Positions 1-10,726 are shown, numbered from the stretch's first letter. The stretch is DNA of 64,000 bases from Pseudonocardia ammonioxydans (GCF_900115005.1 NZ_FOUY01000001.1:495003-559002), one strand, 5' to 3'. The notes: generated from the letters alone by a model not told the origin. Numbers and translations: made by a program.

Positions 1-53
1 CGCCCGGCTCCGCGGCCGGGCGCCGGTGCGCGCCTGAGGGACCCGCCGAGGCG

Positions 54-1025
54 TCAGCCCAGCCGGCGCCGCCGCGCGACCTCGGCCAGCACGACACCGG
101 TCGCGACCGAGGCGTTGAGCGACTCGACGTCGCCGGCCAGCGGGATCGACACGGTCACGTCGCAGGTCTCGCGCACCAGACGGGACAGGCCCTTGCCCTC
201 GGACCCGGTGACGACCACCAGCGGCCCGGTCGCCAGGTCGAGCTCGTCGAGCGAGACGTCGCCGTCCGCGGCGAGCCCGGCGACCATCAGCCCGGCCGAG
301 GCGTACTCCCGCAGCGTCCGGGTCAGGTTCGTCGCCCGGGCCACCGGGACGCGCGCCGCGGTGCCGGCGGAGGTCCGCCACGCCACCGCCGTCATCCCGG
401 CCGCGCGCCGCTGCGGGACGACGACGCCGTGCCCGCCGAACGCCCCGACCGACCGGACGATCGCGCCCAGGTTCCGCGGGTCGGTCACGCCGTCCAGTGC
501 GACGGCCAGCGCCGGCCGCCCGGAGTCGGCGGCGGCCTCGAGCAGGTCGTCCGGGTGGGCGTACTCGTACGGCGGCACCTGCAGGGCGAGCCCCTGGTGC
601 AGCGCCCCGCCGGTGATCCGGTCCAGGTCGTTGCGCGGTACCTCCAGGATGGAGATCCCGGACTCCGCGGCCAGCGCCACCGCCTCCGCGACCCGCTCGT
701 CGGCGGACATCCCGGTGGCGACGTGCAGAGCCGTCGCCGGCACGCCCGCCCGCAGGCACTCCACGACCGGGTTGCGGCCGAGCACCGTCTCCGGGCCCTC
801 GCCGTCCCCACGCCGGCCCGCGACCGGGCGGCGGCGCTGCTGGTCCTGCTGGGCCGCGCGCCGGTTGGCGGCCTTCTGCTTCGGGTGCCCCGGGCGCATC
901 TCCCCGGGCGGGGTCGGGCCCTTGCCGCGCAGCGCACGACGGGACTGGCCGCCGGAGCCGACGACCATGCCCTTCTTCGTGCCCTCCTTGCGGATCGCGC
1001 CGCGCCGCTTGGAATTACCAGCCAT
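54..1025 (-). CDS. rlmB: 23S rRNA 2'-O-ribose methyltransferase, RlmB/TrmH (SPOUT) family
   Basis: A 323-residue SpoU/TrmH-type protein, likely methylating a guanosine ribose in 23S rRNA with S-adenosylmethionine. The first ~75 residues are a basic, Arg/Gln-rich extension typical of actinobacterial members. A substrate-binding domain follows (about 78-150), then the knotted SPOUT domain with motif 1 (NLGAIVRS), motif 2 ([10 protein letters not shown]) and motif 3 ([14 protein letters not shown]). The open frame runs on upstream to 1289, but ATG 1025 (MAGNSKRRG) gives the usual family N-terminus; the extra 88 codons are the antisense of cysS. It lies 14 bp downstream of cysS on the same strand, probably in one transcript. 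The exact rRNA target is inferred from the family. Confidence 0.93.
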   Translation of the reverse strand: MAGNSKRRGAIRKEGTKKGMVVGSGGQSRRALRGKGPTPPGEMRPGHPKQKAANRRAAQQDQQRRRPVAGRRGDGEGPETVLGRNPVVECLRAGVPATALHVATGMSADERVAEAVALAAESGISILEVPRNDLDRITGGALHQGLALQVPPYEYAHPDDLLEAAADSGRPALAVALDGVTDPRNLGAIVRSVGAFGGHGVVVPQRRAAGMTAVAWRTSAGTAARVPVARATNLTRTLREYASAGLMVAGLAADGDVSLDELDLATGPLVVVTGSEGKGLSRLVRETCDVTVSIPLAGDVESLNASVATGVVLAEVARRRRLG

Positions 1026-1039
1026 CGTTATCGAGCGTC

Positions 1040-2431
<1,392 letters not shown>

Positions 2432-2498
2432 ATCACCAGGGTACGGCGCTCCGATTCTTCCACTACACGGGCGGGGCCCCCGCGGCAAGCTCGACGCC

Positions 2499-2924
2499 AT
2501 GACCGTTCAGCAGCTGTACCCGAGGCTGGTCGTCGCAGACGCCGACGCCGCGATCGACTTCTACGCCACGGCCTTCGGCGCCGAGCTCGTCGAGCGCTAC
2601 ACCGACGGCTCCGGCAACGTCGTGCACGCCCTGCTCCGCGCCGGGAGCGCGGTCTGGGCGGTGAAGGACGGGGATGCCGTGGACCCGCCGCCGCAGGGCC
2701 CGGGGGCGGTGATCCTCGCGCTCTACGTGGACGACCCGGACGCGGTCGCCGCGGCCGTGCTCGCCGGTGGCGGCAGCGTGATCTTCGAGGTGTCCGACCA
2801 CCCCTACGGCGAGCGGGGCGGCCGGCTCGCGGACCCGTTCGGGCACGCCTGGATGATCAGCGCCCGCACCGGCGGCCTGTCGCCGGCGGAGATCCAGCAG
2901 CGGACCGCCGAGGCCTATCCCTGA
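2499..2924 (+). CDS. VOC-family (glyoxalase/bleomycin-resistance fold, PhnB-like) protein
   Basis: A 141-residue small protein with the vicinal-oxygen-chelate fold. It starts [22 protein letters not shown], shows the typical '[16 protein letters not shown]' strand-helix element, and ends with [16 protein letters not shown], the repeat seen in PhnB-like and glyoxalase-like members. Such proteins bind a metal through His/Glu residues, but substrates range from methylglyoxal adducts to antibiotics, so the reaction cannot be named. The gene diverges from cysS, and its last 10 bases overlap the 3' end of convergent ispF. Confidence 0.8.
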   Translation: MTVQQLYPRLVVADADAAIDFYATAFGAELVERYTDGSGNVVHALLRAGSAVWAVKDGDAVDPPPQGPGAVILALYVDDPDAVAAAVLAGGGSVIFEVSDHPYGERGGRLADPFGHAWMISARTGGLSPAEIQQRTAEAYP

Positions 2925-3385
2925 GCGGGGAGCAGCAGGGCGGTGGCGACGGCGGCCCGACCCTCGCCCCGCCCGGTCAGGCCCAGGCCGTCGGTGGTCG
3001 TCCCGGAGACCGAGACCGGGCCGCCGACGGCCCCGGCGAGCACCTGCTCCGCCTCGGCCCGGCGGGTGCCGATCTTCGGGTCGTTCCCGATCACCTGGAC
3101 GGCGGCGTTCCCGACGGTCCAGCCGTCCCGCTCGAGCAGCCGGCGGACCTCGGCCAGCAACGCGGCGCCGGACGCCCCCGACCACTCGGGGCGTCCGGTG
3201 CCGAACACCGCGCCGAGATCGCCGAGCCCGGCGGCGGAGAGCAATGCGTCGCACAGGGCGTGGGCCGCGACGTCGCCGTCGGAGTGCCCGGCGCAGCCGT
3301 CGGCACCGTCCCACAGCAGCCCGGCGACCCAGCAGTCCCGGCCCGTCTCGACCGGGTGCACGTCGGTGCCGATCCCGACCCTCAT
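2915..3385 (-). CDS. ispF: 2-C-methyl-D-erythritol 2,4-cyclodiphosphate synthase
   Basis: MEP-pathway enzyme of 156 residues that cyclises CDP-methylerythritol 2-phosphate, releasing CMP. Metal ligands are visible in GTDVHPV (Asp8, His10) and [19 protein letters not shown] (the His of GHSDGD). The C-terminal [13 protein letters not shown] segment is the usual substrate loop. ATG 3385 overlaps the ispD stop codon by one base (TGATG), so the two genes are translationally coupled; they catalyse steps on either side of IspE. An upstream extension of 22 codons in the same frame belongs to ispD. Confidence 0.95.
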   Translation of the reverse strand: MRVGIGTDVHPVETGRDCWVAGLLWDGADGCAGHSDGDVAAHALCDALLSAAGLGDLGAVFGTGRPEWSGASGAALLAEVRRLLERDGWTVGNAAVQVIGNDPKIGTRRAEAEQVLAGAVGGPVSVSGTTTDGLGLTGRGEGRAAVATALLLPAQG

Positions 3386-4095
3386 CAGATCCTCTCCACC
3401 GGTCCGGCCGCGGCCCCGGCGAGCAGCAGCTGCGCGATCCGCAGGTCCCACGCCGTGGTCACCTTGAACGCCAGCGGGTCGCCCGGCACGGTCGTGACCG
3501 GGTCCCCGATCGCCTCGACCAGCCCGGCGTCGTCGGTACGCGGGTCGGGGGTGCCGGCGTAGGCGCGGCGCAGGTCCGCCGGGCGGAAACCCTGCGGGGT
3601 CTGCACCGCCCGCAGTGCCGAACGGTCCACTGTGGACATCACCACACCGGCGTCGTCCACCTGTTTGATCGTGTCCGGGACGGGGAGCACCGGCACGACG
3701 GCCGGTGCTCCGGCCCGCACCGCCTCCACCACCCGGGCCACCACGGGGCCCGGGGTCAGCGGGCGTGCGGCGTCGTGCACCAGCACCACCTCGGCGTCCG
3801 GCCCGATGGCCGACAGCCCGGCGGCGACCGACGCGGTCCGGTCGGCACCGCCCGCGACGACCGTCACCGGCCGTCCGGGCAACAGCGCGTCCGCGGCGGC
3901 GACCTGGTCACCGGGCACGACGACGACGGCGTGGTCGACCACGCCGGAGGCCAGCAGTCCGTCGACGGCCCGTACCAGCATCGGCACCCCGGCCAGCTCC
4001 ACGAACGCCTTGGGCACACCGGCACCCAGGCGCAGGCCCGACCCGGCCGCGGGCAGTACCGCGACGACGGCCGGCCCCACGGCCGGTCGTTCCAC
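3385..4095 (-). CDS. ispD: 2-C-methyl-D-erythritol 4-phosphate cytidylyltransferase
   Basis: MEP-pathway nucleotidyltransferase of 236 residues. The CTP-binding loop [18 protein letters not shown] is near the N-terminus, followed by [17 protein letters not shown] and TPQGFR, all conserved in IspD. It makes CDP-methylerythritol from CTP and MEP. It sits 8 bp downstream of carD and is coupled to ispF, the same order as in mycobacteria, so isoprenoid precursor supply may share transcription with carD. Confidence 0.95.
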   Translation of the reverse strand: MERPAVGPAVVAVLPAAGSGLRLGAGVPKAFVELAGVPMLVRAVDGLLASGVVDHAVVVVPGDQVAAADALLPGRPVTVVAGGADRTASVAAGLSAIGPDAEVVLVHDAARPLTPGPVVARVVEAVRAGAPAVVPVLPVPDTIKQVDDAGVVMSTVDRSALRAVQTPQGFRPADLRRAYAGTPDPRTDDAGLVEAIGDPVTTVPGDPLAFKVTTAWDLRIAQLLLAGAAAGPVERI

Positions 4096-4103
4096 CGGCG
4101 GGC

Positions 4104-4595
4104 TCAGGCGGTCGCGGTGGCGAGCACCTCGTCGAGCAGGACCTCGGCCCGCTCCTCGTCGGTGCCCTCGGCCAGCGCCAGCTCGCTGACCAGGATCTGC
4201 CGCGCCTTGGCGAGCATCCGCTTCTCGCCCGCGGACAGCCCCCGGTCCTTCTCACGGCGCCAGAGGTCACGCACGACCTCGGCCACCTTGTTCACGTCAC
4301 CGGAGGTCAACTTCTCCCAGTTGGCCTTGTACCGGCGGGACCAGTTGGTCGGCTCCTCGGTGTGCGGCGCGCGCAACACCTCGAAGACCCGATCCAGGCC
4401 CTCCTGGCCCACGACGTCCCGGACGCCGACGACCTCGACGTTGTCAGCGGGAATGCGGACCGTCAGATCTCCCTGCTGGACCTTCAGGACGAGGTACTGA
4501 ACTTCCTCACCCTTGATCGTCCGAGTCTCGATCGCCTCGATGAGTGCGGCACCGTGGTGCGGGTAGACGACGGTCTCTCCGACCTTGAAAACCAT
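4104..4595 (-). CDS. carD: CarD-family RNA polymerase-binding transcriptional regulator
   Basis: 163 residues, nearly the length of mycobacterial CarD (162). The N-terminal Tudor-like RNAP-interaction domain ([23 protein letters not shown]...) binds the beta subunit. The C-terminal helical DNA-contact domain includes a Trp (residues [13 protein letters not shown]) that in the family wedges into the -10 minor groove to stabilise open complexes. Known CarD proteins tune rRNA and housekeeping transcription. The gene diverges from lpqE; ispD begins 8 bp downstream. Confidence 0.96.
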   Translation of the reverse strand: MVFKVGETVVYPHHGAALIEAIETRTIKGEEVQYLVLKVQQGDLTVRIPADNVEVVGVRDVVGQEGLDRVFEVLRAPHTEEPTNWSRRYKANWEKLTSGDVNKVAEVVRDLWRREKDRGLSAGEKRMLAKARQILVSELALAEGTDEERAEVLLDEVLATATA

Positions 4596-4914
4596 GTGTC
4601 CTCTGGCCCCTTTCGCTGGCTCCAGATTATCACGCCGTCCGCGTGGGCCGGAGACCGGCTTTCACCGTCGTCGCAGGTCAGGGGGTTGACAATGCCGAAA
4701 AAACGTGTTCCCCGCAGGTGCGGCGCGCGGACGGACACCCGCGCGCCGCCGGGTCGTCACACGACGGGCGGTCGTGAGGTGGGCGACCGACCGCGCACTC
4801 GCCGACCGCACGAGACTAGGCTCCGGGGCGGAATGCGCGCTCCCCGCGCCTTCCGCACAGTTCCGTCGGACGAGCCGGGAGCAGTTCCCGGCCGGCAGGA
4901 AGGACACGCCGACC
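4596..4914. promoter_or_regulatory. Divergent promoter region between carD and lpqE
   Basis: 319 bp without a credible gene, between the divergent starts of carD and the lipoprotein gene. It contains an AT-richer stretch (TTGACA at 4686-4691 and a run of A around 4698-4703) and, on the minus strand, a -10-like GATAAT near 4626-4631. No promoter can be assigned with certainty, because the TTGACA lacks a matching -10 at 17 bp. Confidence 0.4.
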
Positions 4915-5646
4915 GTGAGCCGCAACCGCCGTCCACTCCGGACCCTGGCCGGGGTCGCCGGAGCCGTCGCCCTTTCCGGTCTGCTGCTGAGCGGCTGCGG
5001 GGCCGGCCAGCTCTCCCAGACCGCCCAGCAGGTCGCCGCGACCAACGGCCTGAACGCGTCGGTCGGCCAGGTCGACCTGCGCGACGTGCAGATCGCCTAC
5101 CCCGCTTCCCCCGCCGGACCGGCCGCGCTGTACGCCCGCGGCACCAGCGCACCGATCCGCGCCACCCTGGTCAACTCGGGCGCGACCGCGGACCGGCTGG
5201 TCTCGGTGAGCAGCCCGGCCGCCTCGAACGTCCGGATCCAGGGCGACGCGACCCTGCCGCAGGACGTCGCGCTGGTCTCGGCCGGCAACTCCTCGCTCAC
5301 CCCGACGAACGCCCGCTCGTTCCAGCTCGTCGCCGAGGGACTGACCCAGCCCATCGCAGCCGGGACCAGCGTCCCGATGACCTTCGTGTTCGAGCGGGCC
5401 GGCTCGGTCACCACCGACGTGCCGACCGCGATCCCGGCCGAGGGCGCCCCCGGGGCCGAGCCCGAGCGCATCCCCGGCGCGCCGGGTGAGCACGCCGGTG
5501 CCAACAGCGCGGAGACCGGCGTGGGTGGCGACGGCGGTGGCGAGGCCGAGACGCCGCCGGTCGAGCAGCCCGGCCAGGAGCCGTCCGGTGTCGAGTCGGC
5601 CCCGGGCAACGAGGGCAGCGGCTCGGGCGGCGCCGCCGGCAACTGA
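4915..5646 (+). CDS. lpqE: Secreted lipoprotein, LpqE-like
   Basis: A 243-residue lipoprotein. A signal peptide (residues 1-27) ends in a lipobox, LLLSGC, with Cys28 as the lipidated residue. The middle (roughly 60-180) is a beta-rich domain resembling the copper-chaperone/PCuAC-like fold of LpqE. The last ~60 residues are a Gly/Glu/Pro-rich disordered tail. GTG 4915 was chosen because AGGAAGGA lies just upstream and it places the signal peptide at the N-terminus. Identity is supported by position between carD and radA, as in M. tuberculosis. Function is not established; radA follows with overlapping stop and start. Confidence 0.75.
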   Translation: MSRNRRPLRTLAGVAGAVALSGLLLSGCGAGQLSQTAQQVAATNGLNASVGQVDLRDVQIAYPASPAGPAALYARGTSAPIRATLVNSGATADRLVSVSSPAASNVRIQGDATLPQDVALVSAGNSSLTPTNARSFQLVAEGLTQPIAAGTSVPMTFVFERAGSVTTDVPTAIPAEGAPGAEPERIPGAPGEHAGANSAETGVGGDGGGEAETPPVEQPGQEPSGVESAPGNEGSGSGGAAGN

Positions 5647-7022
5647 CGCCGCGCAGCCGCACCACCCGCTCGGGCGGCTACCGCTGCACCGAGTGCGACC
5701 ACCGCAGCGCCCAGTGGGTCGGGCGCTGCCCCGGCTGCCAGGCGTGGGGTTCGCTCGAGCAGCTGGCCGAGGCGCCGCGGGCGGCGGGCGGCCGGACGGT
5801 CGTCGCCGGCGCCCCGAGCACCCCGGCCCGGCGGATCGCCGAGGTCGAGCTGGACTCGGCGCGGGCCCGCGCGACCGGGGTCGACGAGCTCGACCGGGTG
5901 CTCGGCGGGGGGCTCGTCCCGGGTGCGGTCGTGCTGCTCGCCGGCGAGCCCGGCGTCGGCAAGTCCACGCTGCTGCTGGAGGTCGCCGCGCGTGCCGCGG
6001 CCCGCTCGCGGGTCCTCTACGTCTCCGGCGAGGAGTCCGCGGGGCAGGTCCGGTTGCGTGCCGAACGCACCGGCGGCGTGCACGACGAGCTCTACCTCGC
6101 CGCCGAGTCCGACCTGGAGTCGGTGCTCGGGCACGTCGAGGCGCTCCGGCCGTCGCTGCTGGTCGTCGACTCGATCCAGACCATGTCCACCGCCACGGTG
6201 GACGGGAGCCCGGGCGGGGTCACCCAGACCCGCGCGGTCACCGTCGGGCTGACCGCGTTGGCCAAGGAGCGCGGCCTGGCCGTGCTGCTGGTCGGCCACG
6301 TCACCAAGGACGGCGGCATCGCCGGTCCACGGGTGCTCGAGCACCTGGTCGACGTGGTGCTGCACTTCGAGGGCGACAAGCACTCCGCGCTGCGGATGGT
6401 GCGCGGGGTGAAGAACCGGTTCGGCCCGGCCGACGAGGTCGGCTGCTTCGAGCTGCGCGACTCCGGCATCGTCGGGCTGCCCGACCCGTCCGGGCTGTTC
6501 GTCGGCCGCTTCGGGCAGGGCGCCGACGGCGTGCAGCCGGGGACCGCGGTCACCGTCGTGATGGACGGCCGCCGTCCGCTGCTGGCCGAGGTGCAGGCGC
6601 TGGTGGCCGGGGCGAACATCCCCAGCCCGCGGCGGGCGGTCACCGGGCTGGACGCGTCCCGGGTGCCGATGCTGCTCGCCGTGATCGAGCGCCGCGGCGG
6701 GCTCAAGCTGCACGACGCCGAGGTCTACACCGCGACCGTCGGCGGCATGCGGATCGCCGAACCGGCCGCCGACCTGGCGATCGCGCTCGCGGTCGTCTCG
6801 GCGAAGCGTGACGTCCGGCTGCCCGCCGACCTGATCGTCCTCGGCGAGCTGGGTCTCGCCGGGGAGCTGCGCCGGGTGCACGGCGTCGGACGACGGCTGG
6901 CCGAGGCGGCCCGGCTGGGCTTCACCCGGGCGATCGTCCCGGCGGGCGCCGAGGTCGGCTCGGCCGGCATGAAGATCACCGAGGCGTCGACGCTGACCGA
7001 GATCATGTCCCGGTTGCGCTGA
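5643..7022 (+). CDS. radA: DNA repair protein RadA (Sms), with apparent CTG start
   Basis: 459-residue RecA-like branch-migration ATPase used in recombinational repair. It has a zinc finger C15-x2-C18-x10-C29-x2-C32, a Walker A motif GEPGVGKST at 101-109, the RadA-specific KNRFG at 257-261, and a C-terminal Lon-like domain with EPAADLAIALAVVSA. The zinc finger is essential to the family, yet no ATG, GTG or TTG lies in frame between it and the preceding stop. The only plausible start is CTG 5643, overlapping the lpqE stop as CTGA. An annotation starting at GTG 5898 would delete the zinc finger. In mycobacteria disA follows; here it does not. Confidence 0.9.
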   Translation: MTPRSRTTRSGGYRCTECDHRSAQWVGRCPGCQAWGSLEQLAEAPRAAGGRTVVAGAPSTPARRIAEVELDSARARATGVDELDRVLGGGLVPGAVVLLAGEPGVGKSTLLLEVAARAAARSRVLYVSGEESAGQVRLRAERTGGVHDELYLAAESDLESVLGHVEALRPSLLVVDSIQTMSTATVDGSPGGVTQTRAVTVGLTALAKERGLAVLLVGHVTKDGGIAGPRVLEHLVDVVLHFEGDKHSALRMVRGVKNRFGPADEVGCFELRDSGIVGLPDPSGLFVGRFGQGADGVQPGTAVTVVMDGRRPLLAEVQALVAGANIPSPRRAVTGLDASRVPMLLAVIERRGGLKLHDAEVYTATVGGMRIAEPAADLAIALAVVSAKRDVRLPADLIVLGELGLAGELRRVHGVGRRLAEAARLGFTRAIVPAGAEVGSAGMKITEASTLTEIMSRLR

Positions 7023-7033
7023 CCGTCACCCCG

Positions 7034-7876
7034 TCAGGTCAGCAGCAGCGGCACCGGCTCGCCGACGACCGCGCCCAGCCGGGCGAGCACCCGGTACCCG
7101 CCAGGCCCGACCCGCTCGCGCCCGGCGGCGCAGCCGGGCTCGGAGCCGAGTCCGCTCCAGGTCACCGCGAACGCCACCGGCTGCCCCGGCACCAGGGTCC
7201 GCAGGTCCTCGGTGGCCGGGTTGACGCAGTCGTTGGACGACCAGAGCTTCCGTTCCCCGTCGCCGCTCCAGACCGCGATCTCCTGCTCCGCGCCGTCCAG
7301 GTCGCGCACGCAGGGCTGGCCGGAGGTGTTGGTGACGACCAGGCGCAGCTCCGGGCGCGCCCCCGCCGCGTACGTCGGGCGGCCGGTCTCCGCACGCACC
7401 TCGATCATCCCGTCACCGCACGGGACGGGCCCGGTGGGCGGCGAGGCCACGGCGTCGGGCACCGGCACCGAGGGCCGGGGCGTGTCGTCCGGACGGACCG
7501 TCTCGTCCCCCGGGCCCGCGTTCGGGGTCGCGGGCCCGGGGGACGATCCCGCCGTCCCGGGGGGAGCCCCGGGTCCGGTGGGTGTGGGGAGCGGGGTCTG
7601 TGCGGCGAGCCTGGCCGGGTCCTGCTCCGGCTTCGGCTTCGGCTTCGGGGGAGCCGCCGCCCGGTCGTCCGGTGTGGAGTGTGCCGCGCGGTCGGCGGGC
7701 AGGTCGGATCCGCCGGGGACGAGCAGCCAGGTGGTCAGCCCGAGCACCGCCAGCAGCGCCAGCAGCGCGCCGCCGACCGCGACTGCACGCCGACGCCAGT
7801 AGACCGACGCCGGCAGGGGTCCCACCGGGTCCAACACGTCACCGACGGTAGATCCGTCGTTACCCGATGTCGTCAT
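7034..7876 (-). CDS. Single-pass membrane protein with extracellular domain (Rv3587c-like)
   Basis: 280 residues: a short cytoplasmic N-terminus, one membrane helix (about 31-53), a Pro/Gly/Thr-rich linker (about 60-150, with PKPKPKPEQ), then a compact beta-rich domain with four cysteines that could form disulfides. Position between radA and mutY matches the conserved membrane protein Rv3587c, whose role is unknown. ATG 7876 is the start; the frame continues upstream without homology. It converges on radA with an 11 bp gap. Confidence 0.7.
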   Translation of the reverse strand: MTTSGNDGSTVGDVLDPVGPLPASVYWRRRAVAVGGALLALLAVLGLTTWLLVPGGSDLPADRAAHSTPDDRAAAPPKPKPKPEQDPARLAAQTPLPTPTGPGAPPGTAGSSPGPATPNAGPGDETVRPDDTPRPSVPVPDAVASPPTGPVPCGDGMIEVRAETGRPTYAAGARPELRLVVTNTSGQPCVRDLDGAEQEIAVWSGDGERKLWSSNDCVNPATEDLRTLVPGQPVAFAVTWSGLGSEPGCAAGRERVGPGGYRVLARLGAVVGEPVPLLLT

Positions 7877-8137
7877 CGCCGCGCCGGGACCGACCCGTCC
7901 GGCACAGGTCGACCCCTGTGAGGGAGCACGGCGGCCCCGTCCGGGGGACGGTGACCACGGACGCGTGGCCGGTCGGGGCCCGCGGTCCGGTCCACGTCGG
8001 ACGGCACGGCGCCCGCCGCCACCCGGAGAGGTGGTCACGCGACCGTGGGTGACCGGACAGCCCCGCCCGGACCGGCGCGTCACGGTGCTGCGGGCCACCG
8101 TCCCGGCGACGGCCACCCCCCGTCCGGTACCGGTTCC

Positions 8138-9034
8138 GTGATCATCGGCGGCCCGGGCGACACTGGGCGGGTGCTGGCCGAGCTGATCTCCCCGTGGTTC
8201 CGGGCCGAGGCCCGGGACCTGCCCTGGCGGCGCCCCGGGACCACGCCGTGGGGCGTGCTCGTGAGCGAGTTCATGCTCCAGCAGACCCCGGTGGCCCGGG
8301 TCGAGCCGGTCTGGAACGACTGGATGGCACGCTGGCCGGCGCCGTCGGCACTCGCCGCGGCACCGCGCTCGGACGTACTGCGGGCCTGGGGGAAGCTCGG
8401 GTACCCGCGCCGCGCGATCCGGCTGCACGACGCCGCGGCCGCGATCGCCGGACAGCACGGCGACGCCGTCCCCTCCGACGTCGAGACGCTCGAGGCGCTG
8501 CCCGGCGTCGGCTCCTACACCGCACGGGCGGTGGCCGCGTTCGGGTACGGGCTGCGCGCGCCCGTCGTCGACACCAACGTGCGCCGGGTGGTGGCCCGGG
8601 CCGTGCACGGGCAGGGGGACGCCGGACCGGCCCGGACCAGGGCCGATCTCGCCGACGTCGACGCACTGCTGCCCGACGACGACGCCGGCGCCGCCGTCGT
8701 CTCGGCGGGGCTGATGGAGCTGGGCGCGGTCGTGTGCACCGCCCGGGCACCGCGCTGCGGCTTGTGCCCGGCCGCGGGTGCGTGCGCCTGGCTCGCCGCC
8801 GGGAAACCGGCCTACGACGGCCCGCGCAAGCCGGTGCAGGGCTTCGCGGGCACCGACCGGCAGGTCCGCGGCAAGCTCATGGACGTGCTGCGCACCGCAC
8901 CCGGCCCGGTGGAGCGCGCCGCGCTCGACGCCGTGTGGTCCGACGCGGGCCAGCGCGACCGCTGCCTGCACTCGCTGCTGGTGGACGGGCTGGCCGAGCA
9001 GACCGACGACGGCCGATTCGCCCTGCCGGTCTGA
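8138..9034 (+). CDS. mutY: A/G-specific adenine glycosylase
   Basis: 298-residue base-excision enzyme that removes adenine mispaired with 8-oxoguanine. It shows the catalytic Glu44 in SEFMLQQTP, a helix-hairpin-helix (LPGVGSYTARAVA), the catalytic Asp in VVDTNVRRV, and a 4Fe-4S cluster motif C-x6-C-x2-C-x5-C in CTARAPRCGLCPAAGAC. GTG 8138 gives the usual N-terminus just before the catalytic domain; the frame could also open at 8045. It is coupled to the next gene by TGATG. Like the M. tuberculosis protein, it has a short C-terminus (about 298 residues). Confidence 0.93.
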   Translation: MIIGGPGDTGRVLAELISPWFRAEARDLPWRRPGTTPWGVLVSEFMLQQTPVARVEPVWNDWMARWPAPSALAAAPRSDVLRAWGKLGYPRRAIRLHDAAAAIAGQHGDAVPSDVETLEALPGVGSYTARAVAAFGYGLRAPVVDTNVRRVVARAVHGQGDAGPARTRADLADVDALLPDDDAGAAVVSAGLMELGAVVCTARAPRCGLCPAAGACAWLAAGKPAYDGPRKPVQGFAGTDRQVRGKLMDVLRTAPGPVERAALDAVWSDAGQRDRCLHSLLVDGLAEQTDDGRFALPV

Positions 9035-9534
9035 TGCCCAGCACCGTACGGTTCCGGCTCGACGGCGCCGCCGTCGCCGCGCTGACCGCGCTGCGCCACC
9101 GGCTCGGCGCGGCCGGGCTCCCGGCGGCCGCCGGCACCCCGCACGTCACGGTGGCCGCCGCGGGCACCGTCGGCCGCCCGGCCCGGGACGCGCTGGCCGC
9201 CGAGCTGCGGCTGGTGGCGCTGCCCGCGCTGTGGCTGGCCACGCTCGGCTCCGTCACCTGGGACGACGACGCGCTCGTCCTCGCCGCCGTGACCGACCCG
9301 GAGGTGCTCGCCGTGCACACCGCGGTGCACGACGCGCTGGCCGGGCGGGTGCGGGGCGCGCACGCGGCACACCTGCCCGGCTCGTGGCTGCCGCACGTGG
9401 TGCTCGCGACCGGGCGCCCGGCCGAGGCGTTCACCCTGCTGCACCCGCCCGAGCCGGTGCGGGCGCGGATCACCGCGGTCGAGCTGCACGACTCGCGCAC
9501 CGGGGAGACCGAGGTGCTGGCCACCGCCGGTTAG
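9034..9534 (+). CDS. 2'-5' RNA ligase/2H phosphoesterase superfamily protein
   Basis: 166 residues with a two-lobed arrangement and two His motifs: PHVTVA near the start and PHVVLA in the second half, the hallmark of 2H phosphoesterases (HxT/S). The second motif has Val instead of Thr/Ser, which may lower activity. Family members hydrolyse cyclic phosphodiesters of RNA or nucleotides; the substrate here is unknown. Its ATG overlaps the mutY stop by one base, suggesting co-translation, and its end overlaps the convergent hydrolase gene by 4 bp. Confidence 0.7.
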   Translation: MPSTVRFRLDGAAVAALTALRHRLGAAGLPAAAGTPHVTVAAAGTVGRPARDALAAELRLVALPALWLATLGSVTWDDDALVLAAVTDPEVLAVHTAVHDALAGRVRGAHAAHLPGSWLPHVVLATGRPAEAFTLLHPPEPVRARITAVELHDSRTGETEVLATAG

Positions 9535-10340
9535 GTACGACGCGGCTCGAGCAGCGCGGTGACCTCGGCCGTCCAGGCCTGCGGGTCGGCGTCGTGCACC
9601 AGGTGCCCGGTCCCGGGCAGCCGGACGTGCCGCGCACCGGGTACCCGCGCGGCCAGCAGCTCCAGCTGCCCCGGCGGGACGACCGACTCCTCCGCCTCGA
9701 TCACCAGCAGCGGTGCCCGGACCCGGGAGGCCTCGTCGAGCAGCGACTCCCGCGTCCAGTGCGCGGCGATCTCCAGGGCGTCACCGACGTCGCAGGCCAG
9801 CCACCAGCCGTCCGCCCGGCGGACCGCACAGGATCCCATGTGGACACCCACCTCGGGCCGTGGACGGCCGAACACCCGCTCCAGCTCCGCGCGGGACGGG
9901 TGCGGCCCGGCGACCGCGGTGAACCACGCACGCATGTCGTCGAGCAGGCCCGGCGGGACGCCGGTCAGATCCAGCGGCGAGTCCTCGACGACCAGGGCCC
10001 GCACCAGCTCCGGGCACCGGACCGCGGCCAGCAGCGCCGAGATCCCGCCCATCGAGTGGCCGACCAGGGTCGCCGGGCCGGTGCGTTCCAGCAGCTCGAC
10101 GACGTCGGCCGCCAGGCGGTGCGGCGACCAGCCATGCGGGGCCGGGGCCGCACCGTCGGGGCGCCCGGAGCGGCCGTGACCGCGGGCGTCCGGGGCCAGC
10201 ACGCGGCCATGGCCGGACAGCGCCGCCGCCCGCGGACGCCAGCTCTCGGCACAGCTCATCAACCCGTGCAGCAGCACGATCGGCCGCCCGGTCCCGCCGA
10301 ACGAGGTGACGGCGAGCTCCACTCCGTCCGACGCGAGCAT
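9531..10340 (-). CDS. Alpha/beta-hydrolase fold protein
   Basis: 269 residues. The oxyanion-hole motif LLHG is at 23-26, the nucleophile elbow GHSMGG has Ser96, and the catalytic His is in PGTGHLVHD near 245. The acid is probably the Glu/Asp around 'LLVIEAEESVV'. Substrate unknown; esterase, lipase or lactonase activity is typical of the family. It corresponds by position to Rv3591c. It is convergent with the 2H gene and divergent from the MmcQ/YjbR gene 22 bp away. Confidence 0.85.
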   Translation of the reverse strand: MLASDGVELAVTSFGGTGRPIVLLHGLMSCAESWRPRAAALSGHGRVLAPDARGHGRSGRPDGAAPAPHGWSPHRLAADVVELLERTGPATLVGHSMGGISALLAAVRCPELVRALVVEDSPLDLTGVPPGLLDDMRAWFTAVAGPHPSRAELERVFGRPRPEVGVHMGSCAVRRADGWWLACDVGDALEIAAHWTRESLLDEASRVRAPLLVIEAEESVVPPGQLELLAARVPGARHVRLPGTGHLVHDADPQAWTAEVTALLEPRRT

Positions 10341-10362
10341 GCGCCGACCCTAGGCTGCCCCC

Positions 10363-10716
10363 ATGGCCGACGCCGACGACCTCCGCCGGATCGCACTCGC
10401 GCTGGACGACGTCGTGGAGATCCCCAGTGACGGGTTCGACTTCCGGGTGCGGGGCAAGGGGTTCGTCTGGTCGTACCCGGAGCGGGTGCCCGGCAGCCGG
10501 CGGGTGATCCGCACCGACGTGGCCGTGCTCTTCGTCGGCGACGAGGCGGAGCGGCAGGCGCTGCTGCTCGGCGAGCCCGAGCTGTTCTTCACCGCGCCCG
10601 GCTACGAGCGGTGGCCGCTGGTCCTGGTCCGACTGGAGCAGGTCGGCGCCGATCGGTTGGCGGAGCTGGTCGGGGACGCCTGGCGCATGCGGGTCGAGGC
10701 GGCCGGCGACGGCTAA
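10363..10716 (+). CDS. MmcQ/YjbR-family protein
   Basis: 117 residues matching the small MmcQ/YjbR domain: 'LRRIALALDDVVEIPSDGFDFRVRGKGFVWSYPERV' at the N-terminus and the closing 'ELVGDAWRMR' helix typical of this family, which has a CyaY-like fold and likely binds DNA or a small ligand. Function is unknown. It starts 22 bp from the divergent hydrolase and ends 10 bp before mhuD, so it may be co-transcribed with mhuD. Confidence 0.75.
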   Translation: MADADDLRRIALALDDVVEIPSDGFDFRVRGKGFVWSYPERVPGSRRVIRTDVAVLFVGDEAERQALLLGEPELFFTAPGYERWPLVLVRLEQVGADRLAELVGDAWRMRVEAAGDG

Positions 10717-10726
10717 CGTGGACGTC

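Noticed and set aside
1..53. End of a plus-strand gene entering from the left
   Set aside because: A short open stretch ends in TGA near 36, but it is too short to support any identity.
5898..7022. RadA starting at GTG 5898
   Set aside because: It would remove the conserved N-terminal zinc finger, which is intact and in frame upstream.
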